From Dryocola sp031988645 (lineage in GTDB: Bacteria > Pseudomonadota > Gammaproteobacteria > Enterobacterales > Enterobacteriaceae): a stretch of 64,000 nt of DNA. Positions 1-9,718 of the stretch are shown here, piece by piece. The notes below the pieces were generated by a model, which was not told the DNA's origin, did no database searches, and saw only the letters and a program-made list of their open reading frames with translations. Positions within the stretch are counted from its first letter, which is position 1. Each line of letters opens with the position of its first letter. The stretch lies in the NCBI RefSeq assembly GCF_051307045.1, contig NZ_CP150452.1, forward strand, positions 3,162,001 through 3,226,000, read 5' to 3'. Position numbers and translations under genes: made by a program.

Positions 1-378
1 CGCTGCTGATTCTACAGAGTCGGAGCCGTGGGTGCCGTTTTCGGTGAAGCTGTCGGCATAATCCGCACGCAGAGTGCCTGCCAGCGCGTTGTCCGGGTTG
101 GTGGCGCCCAACAGATCGCGATGACGCTGTACCGCGTTTTCGCCTTCCAGCACGCTCACTACGATCGGGCCGGAGGTCATGAATTCAACCAGGCCGTCAA
201 AGAATGGACGACCTTCGTGCTCGGCATAGAAGCCCTGCGCCTGCTCTTTGGTCAGGTGCAGCATTTTCGCGCCGACGATTTTAAACCCTGCCGCTTCAAA
301 ACGAGCATAAATGTTACCAATAACGTTTTTTGCCACCGCGTTTGGTTTGATGATGGAAAAAGTACGTTCAATAGCCAT
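1..378 (-). CDS. ndk: Nucleoside diphosphate kinase (3' end cut by window)
   Basis: Transfers the terminal phosphate between nucleoside tri- and diphosphates and so balances the cytosolic NTP pools. The minus-strand reading starts MAIERTFSIIKPNAVAKN at position 378 and runs 126 codons without a stop to the window edge. The E. coli protein has 143 residues, so about 17 C-terminal residues are missing. The active-site region around the phosphorylated histidine (NGTHGSDS) is present near the edge. It lies downstream of pbpC, as in E. coli. Confidence 0.95.
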   Translation of the reverse strand, partial: MAIERTFSIIKPNAVAKNVIGNIYARFEAAGFKIVGAKMLHLTKEQAQGFYAEHEGRPFFDGLVEFMTSGPIVVSVLEGENAVQRHRDLLGATNPDNALAGTLRADYADSFTENGTHGSDSVESAA

Positions 379-543
379 GATTACCTCTGTGTTTGTTCTG
401 TTTGACCGGCCAGCCGGTTATGAATTGGCGCCGATTATAATGAGCAAGTCTGTCGTTGCCTATGGACGGAGATAACATTTTTTTAAAATAAGAGTAATTT
501 CAGCAACACTTTCTCCGTAGGCATGAAAAAAATACGTTTTTCC

Positions 544-2865
544 TCACTGAAGGGTGAAATTCGCGGCGGCAAGCTGGCCCGCCTCGTCCAGCACCAGTAC
601 CTGATAAGCGCCGGGCTTATCCAGCGTCAGCGCCGTTCCCGCACCGTTTCCGGCGATGGGATTGCCGTTCAAAAACCACCAGCGCTCCCCTTGCCCGCCC
701 TGGCTCGTCAAACGTAGAGGTAGCTGCGTTTGTCCGGGCAGGCGTTTTAAAATCGCTCCTTCACGCACGCCCAATAACAATAAAGGCGTCACGTCATTTT
801 TCTGCATGGGCGGGCATGTGTCCGATGCCGGCGGTAAACGCGCCGACCTTCGCTCCGTGACGGGCAGCCAGGGCTCCAGAGGCAGCGGCCACAGTTCCAC
901 AATCTGCTCCCGGGCTTCAGGGCAATCTGGCGCCACGCGGGCCCCCGTTTTATCCCGCCAGACTATTTGCCTGATGCCCTGCACGCTCTCCTGCCCCGGC
1001 GCCTGCAGCGTCGGCGGTTCGCTCTTGTCGAGCAGCCAGCTGGACAGTCTGCGTCTGCAGCTGCTGTCGCCCGGCGGCAGATACTGCCCGCCCGGCCAGC
1101 AAACCTCGCCCGCAGATACCGATGGCGGGCGCGGATCGGTGGGCAAACGAGCCTGCCGAACGCCGGAGCTCGCCTGCAGCAGGTTATTAACCTGATTGAG
1201 CAACGGCACCGCGCTGCCCAGGCCAAACTGGCCGGCGACGGGCGTACTGTCTGGCCGCCCTGTCCATACGCCGATCAAATAGCGCGAGCTGATGCCGATA
1301 GCCCAGGCATCCCGGTAGCCGTAACTGGTGCCGGTTTTCCAGGCCAGCGGCACCACGGCCGGCAAAGAGGCGTCCGGCTGGGGTAAAGCTTCGCCGGCAA
1401 GGATACGACGAATAATCCATGCCGCGCCCGGTGAAAGCAGCGGCCTTTCTGTCAGCGCTTCGCCGGGCTGGATACGCAGCTGCGCCGCGCGTCCATGGCG
1501 AGCAAAAGCGCTGTAGGCTGCCACTATTCGATCGAGACGCGCTCCGCCGCCGCCGAGAATTAATGACAAATTAGGTTCACTGCCGGCCGGAAAACGTAAA
1601 TCCAGACCAACATTGCGCAGCTGCGCAGCAAAGCGTTTTGGCCCGTAGGCCTCCAGCACCTGTACCGCCGGTAAGTTAAGCGAGCGCACCAGCGCCTCGC
1701 TCATGCTCACCGGACCATGAAAGCCCGTGTCGAAATTACCCGGCCGATAATCGCCAAAGCGCCGTGGCACATCCTGTAAGAGCGACGAAGGGTGAATCAG
1801 GCCGTCATCCAGCGCCATGCCATAGATAAAAGGCTTCAATACCGAGCCGGGCGAGCGTATTGCCGTAACCATATCAACGTGTCCAAAACGGCTTTCGTCG
1901 TTGATATCCGGCGATCCCACCCAGCCGCGCACTTCCATTGTCGTATGGTCAACCACCAGCAGCGCCAGCGAAGAGCGAGGCGGCAGCTGGCCTTTCCAGC
2001 CCATCGCCATGTCTTCAAGCTGGCGCTGGATGGACGCATCAAGGGTTGTCGGGATCTTGTGCGCGCGCGTGCGGCTGGCGACGTAGCGTGAAAATAAGGG
2101 CGCAAGCTGCGGCATCTGGCGGGGAGCCAGCCACACCGGCTCCTCCAGCGACTCGCTTACCTGCTCAGTCGTCCAGACGCCCTCTTCGGCCATGCGTTGC
2201 AATACCTTATTACGCGCGGTCTGCGCCCTTTGCGGCCAGCGATCCGGCCGAAGCCGGCTCGGCGCCTGCGGCAGTACGGCCAGCAACGCCGCCTCGGAAT
2301 AGCTCAGCCGCGCGGGGGATTTTCCCAAATAGGCCCAGCTTGCCGCGCCCACCCCCTGCAGCGTACCGCCGAAAGGCGCTCTGTTGAGATAGAGCGTAAG
2401 GATCTGCCTTTTGGAAAGATGCCACTCAAGCTGCGCGGCCCGCCAGACCTGGCGCACCTTACCGCCAAAAGTGCGCGGATGAGGATCGAGCAGGCGGGCG
2501 ACCTGCATGGTGAGCGTGCTGCCCCCCGAGATCACCTCACCGCTGCTGAGATCCTGCCAGGCGGCGCGAAGAATGGCGAAGGGATTGATCCCCGGATGCT
2601 TCCAGAAGAAACGATCTTCATAGTTGATCAGCGCTTCGAGATAGCGCGGCGAAACTTCATTAATGGTGACCGGATAGCGCCAGATGCCGTTTTCATCGGC
2701 AAAACGCCACAGCGGCGTGCCGTCAGCGGCCACCACGATTCGCGCGGGACGGGCCTCGCTCAGGGGAAGCGGCCAAAGCTTGTCGGCCAGCCACAAACCC
2801 AGCGCCAGCAGCACCGGCACCGCCGCAAAAAGATAGCGGTGCCGCCAGCGTATCCGTCTGCTCAC
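544..2865 (-). CDS. pbpC: Penicillin-binding protein 1C (peptidoglycan glycosyltransferase)
   Basis: Bifunctional class A penicillin-binding protein of 773 residues, close to the 770 of E. coli PbpC. It has one N-terminal membrane anchor (about residues 11-30). The glycosyltransferase domain carries the catalytic Glu83 motif EDRFFWKHPG and the motif SGGSTLTMQ near residue 113. The transpeptidase domain has SVLK at 341-344, SLN at 395-397 and KTG at 510-512. A C-terminal PBP1C-specific beta domain follows. The start codon is GTG, 12 bases after the yfhM stop, so the two genes are probably co-transcribed and may act together in the periplasm. Confidence 0.95.
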   Translation of the reverse strand: MSRRIRWRHRYLFAAVPVLLALGLWLADKLWPLPLSEARPARIVVAADGTPLWRFADENGIWRYPVTINEVSPRYLEALINYEDRFFWKHPGINPFAILRAAWQDLSSGEVISGGSTLTMQVARLLDPHPRTFGGKVRQVWRAAQLEWHLSKRQILTLYLNRAPFGGTLQGVGAASWAYLGKSPARLSYSEAALLAVLPQAPSRLRPDRWPQRAQTARNKVLQRMAEEGVWTTEQVSESLEEPVWLAPRQMPQLAPLFSRYVASRTRAHKIPTTLDASIQRQLEDMAMGWKGQLPPRSSLALLVVDHTTMEVRGWVGSPDINDESRFGHVDMVTAIRSPGSVLKPFIYGMALDDGLIHPSSLLQDVPRRFGDYRPGNFDTGFHGPVSMSEALVRSLNLPAVQVLEAYGPKRFAAQLRNVGLDLRFPAGSEPNLSLILGGGGARLDRIVAAYSAFARHGRAAQLRIQPGEALTERPLLSPGAAWIIRRILAGEALPQPDASLPAVVPLAWKTGTSYGYRDAWAIGISSRYLIGVWTGRPDSTPVAGQFGLGSAVPLLNQVNNLLQASSGVRQARLPTDPRPPSVSAGEVCWPGGQYLPPGDSSCRRRLSSWLLDKSEPPTLQAPGQESVQGIRQIVWRDKTGARVAPDCPEAREQIVELWPLPLEPWLPVTERRSARLPPASDTCPPMQKNDVTPLLLLGVREGAILKRLPGQTQLPLRLTSQGGQGERWWFLNGNPIAGNGAGTALTLDKPGAYQVLVLDEAGQLAAANFTLQ

Positions 2866-2877
2866 TTCACCACCGGC

Positions 2878-5800
2878 TTACGGCAAAACCGTAAGAACGC
2901 CAGCGTCGACGCCGTTCGCTCTCCACTGGGGTATATACATCGACTCAACCTGCGGAACCGGCACGGTGTAGCTGCCGGGAGTGACCGCCCGGGCAAGATA
3001 AACCAGCGTCGCATGTTGCCCTTCGCTTAGCGGCAGCGCGGCAACGAAGCGATCGTCACGGAATTCCAGATGTTGAATATCCGCCTGCTGCATCTGATTT
3101 AGCAGCCCCTGCACTTCGCTGCCGCTGTCCTCAAGGCTGGCGCTGCTGTCGGAAAGGTTCTGGTTTTCCAGCTCCAGCCCCGCGGGCAGCAGGTCGACCA
3201 CCAGCGCGTCCGGGACGTTTTTATCCGCCCAGACGTCAAGCCAGACCATCACCAGCTCACCGCTTTTCAGCGCGGAGAGGGGTTTGCCGTTGCCTTTGGC
3301 GTCCAGGAAATGACGCTCGATATGCAGCACGTTGCTATACGGCGCAGGCGCCTGCTGGGGGTAGCCTGCGCTGTCGAGACGCAGATAAAGGTTTGACGTG
3401 CCGGTGTTCGTCACCCGTAACGCCGAAAGCTGCTCGCCCGAAAGGTTACGGGTGACGCTCTGGTCAGCCTTTAACGGCTCCGCGTGCAATGAAGTCTGCG
3501 CCTGCCAGTCGCCTTTGGCCGTTTGCCAGCTGCGCCCGGCGAGGAAAAGGGCGTTGCTTTCCTGCGTGGAAAGCCAGCGCTGACTGTAGGCCAGGTCAGA
3601 AAGCTCGAGCAGCAGCTGGTTTTGCTGTTCCGGCAGGAGGTTATTTTCGGCAAGCGTGCTTAGCATCAACGCCTTGTCGCGCAGCTCGCTGCCGTAGTCG
3701 GCCATCCAGATGCGCCGATCGTCGCGCTTTGTCTGCAGCCCGAGGTTCAGGGCCTCCTGACTACGCGGCGCGTCGCCCATCAGCTTCAACGCCACGCCCA
3801 GCTGCGCTAAAGGTAAGCCCGCCTTAGCGGTTTCACGGCGTTGCCACAGCTCACGCAGCGCGCCCAGCGGCGCTTTTTGCTGGCGTGCCAGCACCAGCCC
3901 GGCATAGGCCTGAACGGCAAACTTACTGGCGGGCGCATCGTCGCTGTAGCGCAGGGCGATCAGGCCGGGATCCTGCAGGTAGCGCAGCAGGCGCTGGTTA
4001 GCATTACTCAGCGCCTGGGGATTAACGCTATAGCCCTGCTCGCTCGCCCGTACCAGAAAATCGGTGACGTAGGCGGTAAGCCAGTACTCTTCCGGCCCTT
4101 CTTTGTCCCACAGGCCGAAACCGCCGTTCTCGCGCTGCATATCCAGCAGGCGTGAAATGCCCAGATCTATGGCCGCACGGCGCTGCTGGTCGCTGATTCC
4201 CGCTATGCCTAAAGCGGCGAGCTGGGCCTGGTTGGTATACAAAGACGGGAACAGGCCGCTGGTCGTCTGCTCCAGGCAACCATAAGGATAGGCTTTCAGC
4301 TCCCGAATATAGCGCGCAAGGTTCAGCGGCGGACGCCCGCTGAGCAACAGCTGGCCTTCAAGCGTTTTCGGCGCCAGACCCGAAAGATGTTCCGCGGGAA
4401 TGGTCCAGGCTTCGCCAGGCGCCAGCACCGCGCCGCTGTTTACCGTTTGCGCCGGGAAGGCGGGACGCACGCCCAGTTTCCAGCTTTTACTCTGCGGAGC
4501 AAAGGTTTCGCCCGGCAGGTTAAGCCCTGTGATTTCCGCACTCAGCTCGCCGTCACCAAATCCTTCCTGCGCCCGCACGGGGATAAACAACGTGGAACGC
4601 GCGCCCGGAGCAAGTTTCACCGGCAACGACGACCTGGCCTCAAGGGCGATCGGGCCGCTGGTTTGCAGGTTGACGGACAGCTGTTGCGGCTGGTCGGTCA
4701 GGTTGGTTAAATCAAGCGCCAGGCGGCTGCTATCGCCGCCGGCCATAAAGCGTGGGGCCGCAAGCTCCGTAACCAGCGGCGCCGCCACGATCACTTTGTC
4801 TTCGCCGTTGCCAAAACGATCTTCTGTCCACGCCTGGGCCATTACGCGCAGCTCGCCGTTGAAATCGCCGATGGGCAGCGTAACCGTCCCTTCGCCCTTC
4901 TCGTTTAGCCGCACCGGCTGAGCCTGTTGAGCAATAATTGTGACGTGGTTAACCGGCTTTTTACCGCCGCGGCTTAGCTCGTCGCCTTCGTCGCCATCGC
5001 CGCCAAAGCGCAGGGCCGCAAGCTTCCCTTCCCCTTCAATCACCTGCCCGTAGATATCGTAGAGATCGGCACCGTAGCGCTTGCGGCCGAAGAAGGCCTG
5101 CCACGGGTCGGGCGTTTTATAGTCGGTGATATTCAGCACGCCGCTATCAACCGCCGAAAGCAGCACGTTAATTTGCTTCGGCGTCTCGCCGTTTTTCACG
5201 CTGGCTTTCACCTTCAGCGTCAGGTTCTGGTTCGGCCTCATTTTCGCCGGGCCATCCAGCTTAATGTCGAGACGCCGTTCTTCATCCGCAAGCGGAAGAT
5301 GCAAAATGCCGACGGCGCGTTTGGGCGTAGCGGCACGGTTTTTATCGCCGGGACGCACCACCAGCGTGCTCAGGTAGAGATCGTGGCGCTGCCAGCTTTT
5401 GTCGACGGGAATAGCGATATCCAGGCCTGCGGCAGGCACGTCAATCTCTTGCCACCACAGCGGGCCGTCGCTGGACTCCACCATGGCGTAACCTTTACCT
5501 GCCGCTGGCGCAGCGATATGCAGCCTGATGGTGTCGCCCGGCTTATAGCCCGGTTTGTCAATTTTCAGCATAACGCGATCCGGACGAGTCGCCCCGGTGC
5601 CGTCGCTGTTGTCCTGCCAGCTGTATCCCGCCCAGAAACGCACGCTGCTGACGGTTTCGTTATCCGCCCCGCGCACCTCAAGGCGGTAAGATCCCCACTC
5701 GACCGGGAAGGCAACCTTGCCCGTTTCTCCCGCCGCCAGATCCAGCTTCTGCTCCGCTTCGACTAAATCTTTCTGATCGTACTGCGACTGCCAGCCCTGC

Positions 5801-7842
5801 CCTTCTTCCCAGTTCCAGTAGTAGTCGCGGCGCTCGCGAATCAGGCGTACATCCAGACCCGAAGCGGCAAGCTTTTCGCCTTTTGCGTTGGCGTAGACCA
5901 CATCGAAAGCGGCATTGCTGTCTTCATCGACAATCGGCTGGGTACGCGTGGTGTCCGTGCGATAGTCATAAACCTCTTTACTGGCAAACTGCGGGCGAAT
6001 ACCCGGCAAGGCTTCCGCAGGCCAGATTGCCTGCTGCGCGCGACGGGTGACGGGACGGCCGCCGGACTCCAGCAGGCTGGCCTGTAATACAAGACGCAGC
6101 GGGGAATGGACATCGCTCCACTGGCTGTCGGCGCTGACGACGGCGTTGCCCTGCTCGTCCAGCTGGAGCTGCACTTCATCCAGGCTACGGGAAAGGTTTT
6201 CCTCGTTAATATCGCCAAACTGGAAGCCGGGCAGCGCCGCGACGGCCTCACGCAAAGGGCGCAGGAAAAGCTGCCCCTGCAGAGCGTTGCCCGCCGCCGG
6301 CGCGCCGTAGAGATAGCGGCCGCTGACCTGGAAGCTTACCGCCTCATCAGGGCTTACCGGCTGCGGCGCTGAAGCGATATTGAGCGCCATACGCTCCGGC
6401 ATAAAGTCTTCAACTTTGAATGACCAGATGCGCGGCTGGTTATCGCCGGTATTGACTCTTACCTGCCAGCTGCCGGTCTGAATATCGCCCGCCAGCGGGT
6501 AAGTGAATTGGTAAAGACCGTTTTCCGGCTGCCATACCTGCGTGCTTACGACCTGCCCGTCGGGCTTAACGACCTCAAGTTTTACCGGCTGCGCGGGCAA
6601 CGGCTTGCCGTCTCCGTCGCGCAGCAGGGCATTTAAAATTACCGTTTCACCAGGGCGGTAAAGATCGCGCGGGCCAAACATAAAGAACTGCTTGCTGTAG
6701 CCTTCTTCGCCGGCGATATCGAATTCGGCCAAATCCAGCGCCGGACGATTAAGATCCAACAGCGTGGTTTGCTCACCGCTGCGGGCAAGCAGCAGCACGC
6801 CTTTATTAATTTTTTCAAGCAGCGCATGGCCATCGGCGTCGCTTTTTGCCTGCGCCACGGTCTGGCCTTTTTCATTGAGCAAAGCGATATCTACCGCTGA
6901 CCGCGCGCTACCGTTCTCAAGGCTTTGCGCGAAGACATCCAGGCGATCGTGGTAGCGATGCAGCGATATCCCGATATCGCTTAGCGTAAATAGCGTAGCG
7001 GCGTTGCTGTAGCTGTAATGCCCCGCCTCATTCATGATGGCAAGGTACACGCCCGGCTGTTGCAGGGGCTTAATTTCCCCCAGCGGCAGCATGATTTTTT
7101 CGCGCGTGTTGCGCTCGGGAGTGAGATCGAAGCGCCCGGTATAGACCAGCTCGGCAAGCTTGAGCAGGTTATCCGATTCCCAGTTAGAGACTGAATTGCG
7201 GTATTGCCACTGGCTGACGAAGGCAGCAAGAGATTCATTTTTAATCCGGTAGAAATTGACGTCTACCTTATCGACGTTCAGCGCCAGCACCGGCAGACCG
7301 GTAATCACCTTCGTCGGCAGCAAAGAGCCGCGGCTGGCGAAGCCGACGCTCGGCTGAACGTCTCGCGTCTCTATTTGCTTTTCAAAAGTGATATCGAAGG
7401 TGGCTTTATTAAGCGCCGCCAGCTCCCGATCGACGGTCAGCAGCAGATTGCGCTTCGGTTCGAGATGGCGCATACGCAGTTCTTTCAGATCCTGCGACAG
7501 TTCCCAGGCTCCGTCGACCTTGCCGCTGGTTTTATCCACCAGATGCACCACGCGGGAAAAATCCTGTTCGGGGTTAAGCGGCACGGAGAATGTCAGCACC
7601 AGCGCGCTGGCGCCTTCCAGCTGCACCTCGGAGGCGTCCAGCAGCTTCAGGGGCTTGCCCGCGGACTGCTGCGCCAGCTTTGCAAGCTGCCCCGCATCGG
7701 GCTTCGCCGCAGGCGCGGAGGCTTGCTCCTGTGCCTGCGGCGCGGCCGCGGCGGCCTGCGTTTTATCATTATCGTCGCAGCCTGCCAGCGTCAGCGCTGC
7801 CAGCAGAGCTGCCGCCAGACCCACTAAACGTACCGATTTCAT
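2878..7842 (-). CDS. yfhM: Bacterial alpha-2-macroglobulin lipoprotein YfhM
   Basis: Large periplasmic protease-trapping lipoprotein of 1654 residues (1653 in E. coli). The chosen start is the ATG at 7842, which has an AGGGA ribosome site upstream. A TTG 18 bases earlier has none. The signal peptide ends in a lipobox (TLAGC). The thioester motif CLEQ that covalently traps attacking proteases is present, with its Cys at about residue 1189. It is paired with pbpC downstream, in line with the proposed role of the protein in defending the envelope after the murein is breached. Confidence 0.95.
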   Translation of the reverse strand: MKSVRLVGLAAALLAALTLAGCDDNDKTQAAAAAPQAQEQASAPAAKPDAGQLAKLAQQSAGKPLKLLDASEVQLEGASALVLTFSVPLNPEQDFSRVVHLVDKTSGKVDGAWELSQDLKELRMRHLEPKRNLLLTVDRELAALNKATFDITFEKQIETRDVQPSVGFASRGSLLPTKVITGLPVLALNVDKVDVNFYRIKNESLAAFVSQWQYRNSVSNWESDNLLKLAELVYTGRFDLTPERNTREKIMLPLGEIKPLQQPGVYLAIMNEAGHYSYSNAATLFTLSDIGISLHRYHDRLDVFAQSLENGSARSAVDIALLNEKGQTVAQAKSDADGHALLEKINKGVLLLARSGEQTTLLDLNRPALDLAEFDIAGEEGYSKQFFMFGPRDLYRPGETVILNALLRDGDGKPLPAQPVKLEVVKPDGQVVSTQVWQPENGLYQFTYPLAGDIQTGSWQVRVNTGDNQPRIWSFKVEDFMPERMALNIASAPQPVSPDEAVSFQVSGRYLYGAPAAGNALQGQLFLRPLREAVAALPGFQFGDINEENLSRSLDEVQLQLDEQGNAVVSADSQWSDVHSPLRLVLQASLLESGGRPVTRRAQQAIWPAEALPGIRPQFASKEVYDYRTDTTRTQPIVDEDSNAAFDVVYANAKGEKLAASGLDVRLIRERRDYYWNWEEGQGWQSQYDQKDLVEAEQKLDLAAGETGKVAFPVEWGSYRLEVRGADNETVSSVRFWAGYSWQDNSDGTGATRPDRVMLKIDKPGYKPGDTIRLHIAAPAAGKGYAMVESSDGPLWWQEIDVPAAGLDIAIPVDKSWQRHDLYLSTLVVRPGDKNRAATPKRAVGILHLPLADEERRLDIKLDGPAKMRPNQNLTLKVKASVKNGETPKQINVLLSAVDSGVLNITDYKTPDPWQAFFGRKRYGADLYDIYGQVIEGEGKLAALRFGGDGDEGDELSRGGKKPVNHVTIIAQQAQPVRLNEKGEGTVTLPIGDFNGELRVMAQAWTEDRFGNGEDKVIVAAPLVTELAAPRFMAGGDSSRLALDLTNLTDQPQQLSVNLQTSGPIALEARSSLPVKLAPGARSTLFIPVRAQEGFGDGELSAEITGLNLPGETFAPQSKSWKLGVRPAFPAQTVNSGAVLAPGEAWTIPAEHLSGLAPKTLEGQLLLSGRPPLNLARYIRELKAYPYGCLEQTTSGLFPSLYTNQAQLAALGIAGISDQQRRAAIDLGISRLLDMQRENGGFGLWDKEGPEEYWLTAYVTDFLVRASEQGYSVNPQALSNANQRLLRYLQDPGLIALRYSDDAPASKFAVQAYAGLVLARQQKAPLGALRELWQRRETAKAGLPLAQLGVALKLMGDAPRSQEALNLGLQTKRDDRRIWMADYGSELRDKALMLSTLAENNLLPEQQNQLLLELSDLAYSQRWLSTQESNALFLAGRSWQTAKGDWQAQTSLHAEPLKADQSVTRNLSGEQLSALRVTNTGTSNLYLRLDSAGYPQQAPAPYSNVLHIERHFLDAKGNGKPLSALKSGELVMVWLDVWADKNVPDALVVDLLPAGLELENQNLSDSSASLEDSGSEVQGLLNQMQQADIQHLEFRDDRFVAALPLSEGQHATLVYLARAVTPGSYTVPVPQVESMYIPQWRANGVDAGVLTVLP

Positions 7843-8025
7843 TTTTTTATCCCTGGCCAATAAGGCCCGCTAACCGAAAACGTAGTGGAAGTATTATCCG
7901 CAATGGCCAGAAAAGCGAAAGCAGGAAAGCACAGCTCTGCGGCACGTCTCGCAAAGGGAAAGTCTGGGTCGGCAAAGGTTTCACAAAACGGTCCGCCGCA
8001 AACTGGAAGCGAGATCACAGCCTGC

Positions 8026-8068
8026 AAGGTTACATGTAACCTTTTGAGTCATTTGTTTTTAAAACAAA
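8026..8068. promoter_or_regulatory. Two adjacent palindromes upstream of the alpha-glucoside PTS gene
   Basis: The 320-base gap between divergent yfhM and the PTS gene holds two perfect dyads: AAGGTTACATGTAACCTT (8026-8043), and TTTGTTTT-T-AAAACAAA (8052-8068). They lie about 95-137 bases before the PTS start, where an operator would be expected. A half CRP-like TCACA occurs at 8015-8019, with a poor left arm. The RpiR-family protein encoded at 12039 is the natural candidate to bind one of the dyads. This is inference; the sequence shows only the symmetry and position. Confidence 0.5.
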
Positions 8069-8162
8069 CAGATAGATGGATAAGGCGTCGCCATTCTTGC
8101 TACCTTTTTACTGTTCCGCCCCTGACGCGGTGTTTAGCGAAGTAATAATAAGAGACAGCTAA

Positions 8163-9707
8163 ATGAAAAGAGCCGTAAATGCCCTGCAAAATTTCGGAAA
8201 ATCCCTCTACGGCCCGGTGCTCATTTTACCCATCGTCGGCTTGTTTATCGCCTTTGGTAACGTACTGGGCAATGGCAACCTCGCGGAATACCTGCCTTTC
8301 CTCGGCCATTCTGCCGTTCAACATATCGGCATGCTGATATCAAAATCGGCCGTTTCCGTGCTGGCGAACCTCGCGCTGGTGTTCGCCGTGGGTATTCCCG
8401 TTGGCCTTGCCGCAAAGGATAAAGGCTACGCCGCGCTTATCGGCCTGGTGACCTTTATCGTTTTCATTAATGCGATGAACGTAACCCTGCAGCTTCAGGG
8501 CGAGCTGGCGGCGGCAGACCAGATGCGCGCCGCCGGGCAGAGCATGGTGTTAGGGGTACAGGTGCTGGAGATGGGCGTATTCGCCGGCATTCTCACCGGG
8601 GCGCTTGCGGGCTATCTCTATAACCGCTATTCGGGCGTGCAGTTTTCCGGCGCCATGGCCATTTACTCCGGCCACTGCTTTGTGGCGATAATCATGCTGC
8701 CGGTTTCCATGCTGCTTGGCGTGGTGATGAGCGAAATCTGGCCCTTTGCCCAGCAGGGCATCAGCGCCATGGCGCTGGCGATCAAGGGATCCGGCGCGTT
8801 TGGCGTCGCCGTCTACGGTTTCCTGGAACGTATCCTGGTGCCCACCGGCCTGCACCATCTGGTCTATACCCCGTTTCTGTATACCGAACTGGGCGGCACC
8901 GCGGACGTTTGCGGCAGCGTTTATCAGGGCGCGCGCAATATTTACTTCGCGGAAATGGCCTGCCCGGACGTTCATCAGCTCAGCAGCACCGTGGTGTGGG
9001 ATGCGCGCGGCATCAGCAAAATGTTCGGGCTGCCTGCCGCCGCGCTGGCCATGTATATGACGGCCAAACCGGAGCGCAAAGCCGCGGCAAAAGCGATTCT
9101 TATCCCGGCGGCACTGACCTCGATGCTGGTTGGCGTAACCGAGCCGCTGGAATTCTCTTTCCTGTTCGTCGCCCCGCTGCTTTTCGTGGTGCACGCGGTG
9201 CTGACGGGCATCGGCATGATGCTGTTTTATCTGCTGGGCGTCCACGCCATCGGCGCCAACGGCATTATCGATTTCATTCTCTATAACCTGCCGCTCGGCG
9301 CCGAAAAATCCAACTGGCCGATGTATATCCTGGTCGGGCTCATCATGTCTGCCGTCTACTTTGTGGTCTTCCGCCTGCTTATCCGTCGCTTCGATATGCA
9401 AACGCCGGGCCGCGAAGAAGAGGATCGGCAAACCAAACTCTACAGCAAGCAAGAGTACCAGGCCAAAGGCAGCAACGATGGCCTTGGCGAAGCCATTATC
9501 GAAGGGCTCGGCGGCCGGGCGAATATTGAAGTGGTCGACAACTGTTACACCCGCCTGCGGGTAACGGTGCGCGATGTTGCGGCAATCGACGAGCCCCGCC
9601 TGAAATCCACCGGCGCGAAAGGGGTGATTAAACAAGGCAATAACGTTCAGGTGGTCTACGGGCTGCACGTCAAAAAAATGCGCGAAGCGGTAGAGACGTT
9701 TCTTTAA
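8163..9707 (+). CDS. PTS alpha-glucoside permease EIICB (GlvC/AglA-like)
   Basis: Membrane permease of the glucose/glucoside PTS superfamily, 514 residues. The N-terminal IIC domain spans about residues 1-410 with many hydrophobic segments and the family motif VTEPLEFSFLFVAP. The C-terminal IIB domain carries the phosphorylated cysteine C461 in NCYTRLRV. There is no IIA domain, so phosphate must come from the separate EIIA-Glc (Crr). The next gene, 11 bases downstream, is a GH4 enzyme with the alpha-specific CDMP motif. The substrates are therefore likely alpha-glucosides such as maltose or sucrose isomers, imported as 6-phosphates. The exact sugar cannot be read from the sequence. Confidence 0.88.
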   Translation: MKRAVNALQNFGKSLYGPVLILPIVGLFIAFGNVLGNGNLAEYLPFLGHSAVQHIGMLISKSAVSVLANLALVFAVGIPVGLAAKDKGYAALIGLVTFIVFINAMNVTLQLQGELAAADQMRAAGQSMVLGVQVLEMGVFAGILTGALAGYLYNRYSGVQFSGAMAIYSGHCFVAIIMLPVSMLLGVVMSEIWPFAQQGISAMALAIKGSGAFGVAVYGFLERILVPTGLHHLVYTPFLYTELGGTADVCGSVYQGARNIYFAEMACPDVHQLSSTVVWDARGISKMFGLPAAALAMYMTAKPERKAAAKAILIPAALTSMLVGVTEPLEFSFLFVAPLLFVVHAVLTGIGMMLFYLLGVHAIGANGIIDFILYNLPLGAEKSNWPMYILVGLIMSAVYFVVFRLLIRRFDMQTPGREEEDRQTKLYSKQEYQAKGSNDGLGEAIIEGLGGRANIEVVDNCYTRLRVTVRDVAAIDEPRLKSTGAKGVIKQGNNVQVVYGLHVKKMREAVETFL

Positions 9708-9718
9708 AGGAGTCAACG